A stretch of DNA of 64,000 bases from Ruminococcus sp. NK3A76 (lineage in GTDB: Bacteria > Bacillota > Clostridia > Oscillospirales > Ruminococcaceae): NCBI RefSeq assembly GCF_000686125.1, contig NZ_JMMA01000002.1:310001-374000 (forward strand). Reading direction: 5' to 3'. The translations under genes and the position numbers were made by a program. This document shows, in pieces, positions 61,305 through 64,000 of the stretch; the first letter of the stretch is position 1; each line of letters opens with the position of its first letter. The notes beneath the pieces are model-generated. The model saw nothing but the letters and a program-made list of their open reading frames with translations, made no database searches and was not told the origin of the DNA.

Positions 61305-62321
61305 ATGGGCTTTGATGCTACAGTAGCTAAAATAAGAACGGTCTTCGGCTCGGCTCTTACAGAGGCCGATTACCACGAGATGACCAACAGGGCAACTATT
61401 GCCGAGCTGTGCGATTACCTCAAGGGTCTTGAACGCTTCCACGGGCTTCTGACTGACGTTGAGCCTTCGACGGTACACAGAGGTTATCTCGAACAGCTTA
61501 TCAGAAAAGAGAGCTTTATGACCTACCAGAGACTGTTAAGATTCCAGCAGCTCGGCAGGCTGGAGTTTTTCAGGTTCTATACCAAAAAGGCCGAGACGGT
61601 GCAGATAATCAGCTTTCTGCATATGTATGAGGCCGGAATGAATGAGGAATACCTCGCATCTGTTCCGGGGTATATCACAGAGTATTCGAGAGTTGATCTT
61701 TTGGCGCTCGCAGGGTGTCACAGCTTTGACGAGATACTGAAGGTGCTCAGAAAGACCGAATACTACAAGCCTCTTAAGCGCATAATGCCGTCTGACGGCA
61801 GCGAGCCTGAGCTTGCAAAGGCCGAGAGGGCGCTGAGGGTGCATTATTACAATAGTATCCTTGAAAGTGCGAAGAAGGAGCTTTCGGAGGGTGAGTACAA
61901 GGAGATAGAAAGGCTCGTCGGAACGGACGCTGACCTTATCAACTACACCAACGCTCACCGTATGAAGAAATACTTCGCCCTGAGCAAGGAGGAGATAGAG
62001 AACCGCAGCCTTCCTTTTTCAAGGATAGGGCTTCGGAAGATGCGTGAGCTCTATTCCTGCGACGAGATAGATGATATGGAAAGGCTCATGGACAGGTCGG
62101 TCTACCGCAATAATGACCCCGACCAGACTATAGAGTCACGAAACGCCCGTGCAAGGATAAAGGCAGTAAGGCACGTTATCGAGATAACGACATCTGCGGC
62201 GGCTGCGCTGTTTGCATTCATGATGATATGCGACATCGAGACTGCGAACCTTACACACATCATAGAGGGTATACGCTACCACGCCGATCTTGCAGAGATA
62301 GAGGCACAGCTGGCGATATAG
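61305..62321 (+). CDS. ntpC: V-type ATP synthase subunit C (AC39-like)
   Basis: 338 residues, mostly helical. The AC39 pattern is recognisable in repeated blocks such as LIRKESFMTYQRLLRF and LKKTEYYKPL-type text (VLRKTEYYKPLKRI), and PFSRIGLRKMRELYSCDEIDDMERLM. Subunit C couples the central rotor to the membrane ring in A/V-type ATPases. In this bacterial group the complex may pump Na+ or H+. Its stop is followed by a heptamer-array element before the next subunit gene. Confidence 0.85.
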   Translation: MGFDATVAKIRTVFGSALTEADYHEMTNRATIAELCDYLKGLERFHGLLTDVEPSTVHRGYLEQLIRKESFMTYQRLLRFQQLGRLEFFRFYTKKAETVQIISFLHMYEAGMNEEYLASVPGYITEYSRVDLLALAGCHSFDEILKVLRKTEYYKPLKRIMPSDGSEPELAKAERALRVHYYNSILESAKKELSEGEYKEIERLVGTDADLINYTNAHRMKKYFALSKEEIENRSLPFSRIGLRKMRELYSCDEIDDMERLMDRSVYRNNDPDQTIESRNARARIKAVRHVIEITTSAAAALFAFMMICDIETANLTHIIEGIRYHADLAEIEAQLAI

Positions 62322-62434
62322 TCAGTTAAGGCAACAGTTAACAGCTGAGGTATCCTGCTTTGCAGGATAATTAAAATACTGCGCCGACAGGCGCACACAT
62401 CAATTATGCATTATGCGTTTTGGCATTCTGCATT
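62322..62434 (+). repeat. Heptamer-array element H7 inside the V-ATPase operon
   Basis: Left arm TTAAGGCAAC/AGTTAACAG (the first ten bases equal the tip of the palindromic repeat), GAGGTATC with hairpin TCCTGCTTTGCAGGA, hairpin TGCGCCGACAGGCGCA, then right arm TTATGCA, TTATGCG, TTTTGGCA, TTCTGCA (62404-62432). It ends four bases before AAGGAGGGG, the ribosome site of the subunit I gene. Confidence 0.75.
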
Positions 62435-62452
62435 GAACAAGGAGGGGTGTTT

Positions 62453-64000
62453 TTGGCCACCGAAAAAATGGAGCTTGTGAATATAAACGGCAGGCTGCCG
62501 CAGCTCGATGAAGCGATAGAGGCTCTGCTTCTAAGCAAGAGCTTTCATATCGAGGAGGGCTTTTCACATTCGTCGGGAGGCTACAAGCCGCTTAACGAGA
62601 AAAACCCGTATTCGCCGATACTGAAAAAATTCACGAGCCTTTGCACAGGGCTTGACTGCGAACACGAGAGCGGTGACAAGGAGCGTTGCAAGCTCACCAC
62701 CGCAGAGGAGTTCGAGGAGCTCTACAAGAAAATATACGAGCACTACCACAAGCTCGACACAAGAAGGTCTGAGCTCGAAGGGCACATAGCTGAGCGAAGC
62801 GAGGCAAGCGTGCAGACAGCTCACCTTAAGGGCATGGAGGAGGATCTTTCAAGGCTCTTCAATCTCGAATACATCAGCATCCGCTTCGGACGGCTGCCGA
62901 GCGACAACACAAAGAAGCTAAGCTACTTCGAGAGGAATTTCTTCTTCTTCGAGTTCGACCAGGATCTGACATATACCTACGGTATGTATGTCTGCCCAAA
63001 GGCCGAAAAAGAGGAGATAGACGAGATATTCAAGACGCTTTTCTTTGAGCGCACGATGATACCCGACTTTGTAAAGGGCAGTGCTGCCGAGGCTCACAGC
63101 GAGCTGCAAAAGCAGATAGAGCAGGGAAAGAAAGACCTGGAGCTCACCGAGGAGGAGATAAGACAGCTCTCCGAGGAATACAAGCACGAGCTTGCCGATG
63201 CCTGCGAAAAGCTAAGATACTTAAAGGGCGCTTTCACACTCAGGCGCAAGGCCGGCGTTTTGAAGGACAAGTTCCTTATCAAGGGCTTTATCCCGGCGAA
63301 GGACAAGGCGCAGCTGCAGCAGGCATTTGAGTGCTGCGGTGATGTTGAGCTTACATTCCTGCCGCCTGACAGCGACTCGGGGTGCAGGCCGCCTACGATA
63401 CTCAAAAACGGCTTCCTCACAAGGCCTTTCAGAATGCTTGTGGGAATGTACGGTCTGCCGACCTACGGCGGGTTTGACCCGACAGCGTTCGTGGCAGTTA
63501 CATACTCGCTGCTGTTCGGTATAATGTTCGGCGATCTTGGCCAGGGCTTTCTGATAGCTCTGCTCTCGATACCGGTAGGAAAGAAACTGAGCAAGGATAT
63601 GGGCGGCATAATGCTTCGCTGCGGTATCTGCTCGATGATATTCGGCACACTCTACGGCTCGGTGTTCGGTCTGGAAGAACTGCTCGATCCGGTATATGAG
63701 GAGGCAGGCATAGACTTCCTGCCGCTAAAGGCGTTTGAGAGTACTAATTTCATACTTTTTACCGCTGTCGGCATCGGTATCTTCCTGATAGTCGTTTCGA
63801 TGCTGATAAATATATTCACCTCGTTTGCGAGAAAGGATATCGAAAGTGCTGTCTTCGGCTGCAACGGCATCTGCGGTCTTGTCTTCTACGGCTCGATAGT
63901 TTTCGGCGTAGTTGCTACAATGATGCTCGATATGGAGGTCATGAGCGGTGCATTCGTGCTGTTTCTGATCGTGATACCTTTCCTGTGCATATTCTGCCGT
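62453..64000 (+). CDS. ntpI: V-type ATP synthase subunit I (a-subunit), partial
   Basis: Open from TTG 62453 to the window end (at least 516 residues; family members are about 620-660), so it is truncated by the window, not broken. TTG lies seven bases after AAGGAGGGG; ATG 62468 is 21 bases away. A cytosolic N-terminal half with two coiled-coil stretches (about 80-120, 220-260) precedes the membrane half, which begins near 330 with GGFDPTAFVAVTYSLLFGIMFGDLGQG, the typical V_ATPase_I signature. It forms the ion path with the K ring, whose gene should lie just beyond the window. Confidence 0.9.
   Translation, partial: MATEKMELVNINGRLPQLDEAIEALLLSKSFHIEEGFSHSSGGYKPLNEKNPYSPILKKFTSLCTGLDCEHESGDKERCKLTTAEEFEELYKKIYEHYHKLDTRRSELEGHIAERSEASVQTAHLKGMEEDLSRLFNLEYISIRFGRLPSDNTKKLSYFERNFFFFEFDQDLTYTYGMYVCPKAEKEEIDEIFKTLFFERTMIPDFVKGSAAEAHSELQKQIEQGKKDLELTEEEIRQLSEEYKHELADACEKLRYLKGAFTLRRKAGVLKDKFLIKGFIPAKDKAQLQQAFECCGDVELTFLPPDSDSGCRPPTILKNGFLTRPFRMLVGMYGLPTYGGFDPTAFVAVTYSLLFGIMFGDLGQGFLIALLSIPVGKKLSKDMGGIMLRCGICSMIFGTLYGSVFGLEELLDPVYEEAGIDFLPLKAFESTNFILFTAVGIGIFLIVVSMLINIFTSFARKDIESAVFGCNGICGLVFYGSIVFGVVATMMLDMEVMSGAFVLFLIVIPFLCIFCR

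Noticed and set aside
1-64000. tRNA, rRNA, phage, toxin-antitoxin or defence genes
   Set aside because: I looked for T-loop motifs, cloverleaf-like blocks and typical protein motifs and found none that hold up; a covariance search would be needed to exclude tRNAs fully.

Overview
The window looks like a chromosome segment of a low-to-mid GC Gram-positive anaerobe of the Ruminococcus group (Clostridia, Oscillospirales). Support: a division and cell-wall (dcw) cluster in Firmicutes order that begins with mraZ and ends with ftsZ and divIVA, a DAP-type MurE, a type III glutamine synthetase, an archaeal/V-type ATPase operon, the short 'type 3' prolyl-tRNA synthetase, a PheB-like ACT regulator next to hom, sigma-A promoters with 16-18 bp spacers, and strong GGAGG ribosome sites. 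I found no rRNA, tRNA, CRISPR array, phage gene or transposase gene, although a tRNA search by eye is not reliable.

Layout. 1-5000: a small membrane protein, then an MBOAT acyltransferase with its DHHW/AlgX-like partner (probable cell-surface polysaccharide O-acylation). 5000-8050: an unknown gene, inorganic pyrophosphatase, and a coupled membrane protein. 8050-8600: a long control region with a candidate small RNA, repeated NrdR-box-like motifs and the mraZ promoter with three 10-bp-spaced MraZ boxes. 8600-26600: the dcw cluster (mraZ, rsmH, ftsL, PASTA-PBP, unknown, murE, murF, a degenerate mraY homologue, ftsW, murG, unknown, murA, ftsQ, ftsZ, divIVA); murD is absent. It is followed by an orphan fumarase beta subunit. 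26800-28500: a small membrane protein and proS. 28500-35600, minus strand: DUF2752, DUF4234, TtcA-like, a fibronectin-repeat amidase, purB, a frameshifted small membrane gene and an acyl-CoA synthetase. 35900-39500: an FtsX-type ABC exporter with a palindromic operator. 39500-41700: GS III behind an attenuator-like leader. 42000-44400: AT-rich zinc-ribbon membrane proteins divergent from an XRE regulator. 44400-49700: SGNH esterase lipoprotein, MsmK/MalK-type ATPase, RNA pseudouridine synthase, further small membrane proteins. 50000-53500: PBP2-like transpeptidase, minD and mgsA, which looks like the remnant of a clostridial mre/pbp2/min/rodA/mgsA locus. 53600-60700: homoserine kinase, a phosphatase, a NUDIX hydrolase, a lipoprotein, a kinase-like protein, and hom with its ACT regulator (threonine pathway). 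60900-64000: the start of a V-type ATPase operon, cut by the window end.

The least explained material lies between genes. (i) A 180-bp palindromic element with TTAA-flanked inverted repeats is present in four full copies and one 53-bp deletion copy; two full copies are nested in the second family. (ii) About eight intergenic elements share one plan: inward-facing 7-bp tandem repeats (TAACAGG on the left; TTACCTG or TTATGCA on the right) enclose small hairpins. Most end a few bases before the ribosome site of the next co-oriented gene, and in two cases the upstream gene's stop codon is a TAA of the array. Because 7 is not a multiple of 3, these arrays put stops in all three frames from either side, so each element behaves like a two-way translation-stop and spacer cassette. 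I regard this family as the best candidate for something undescribed here.
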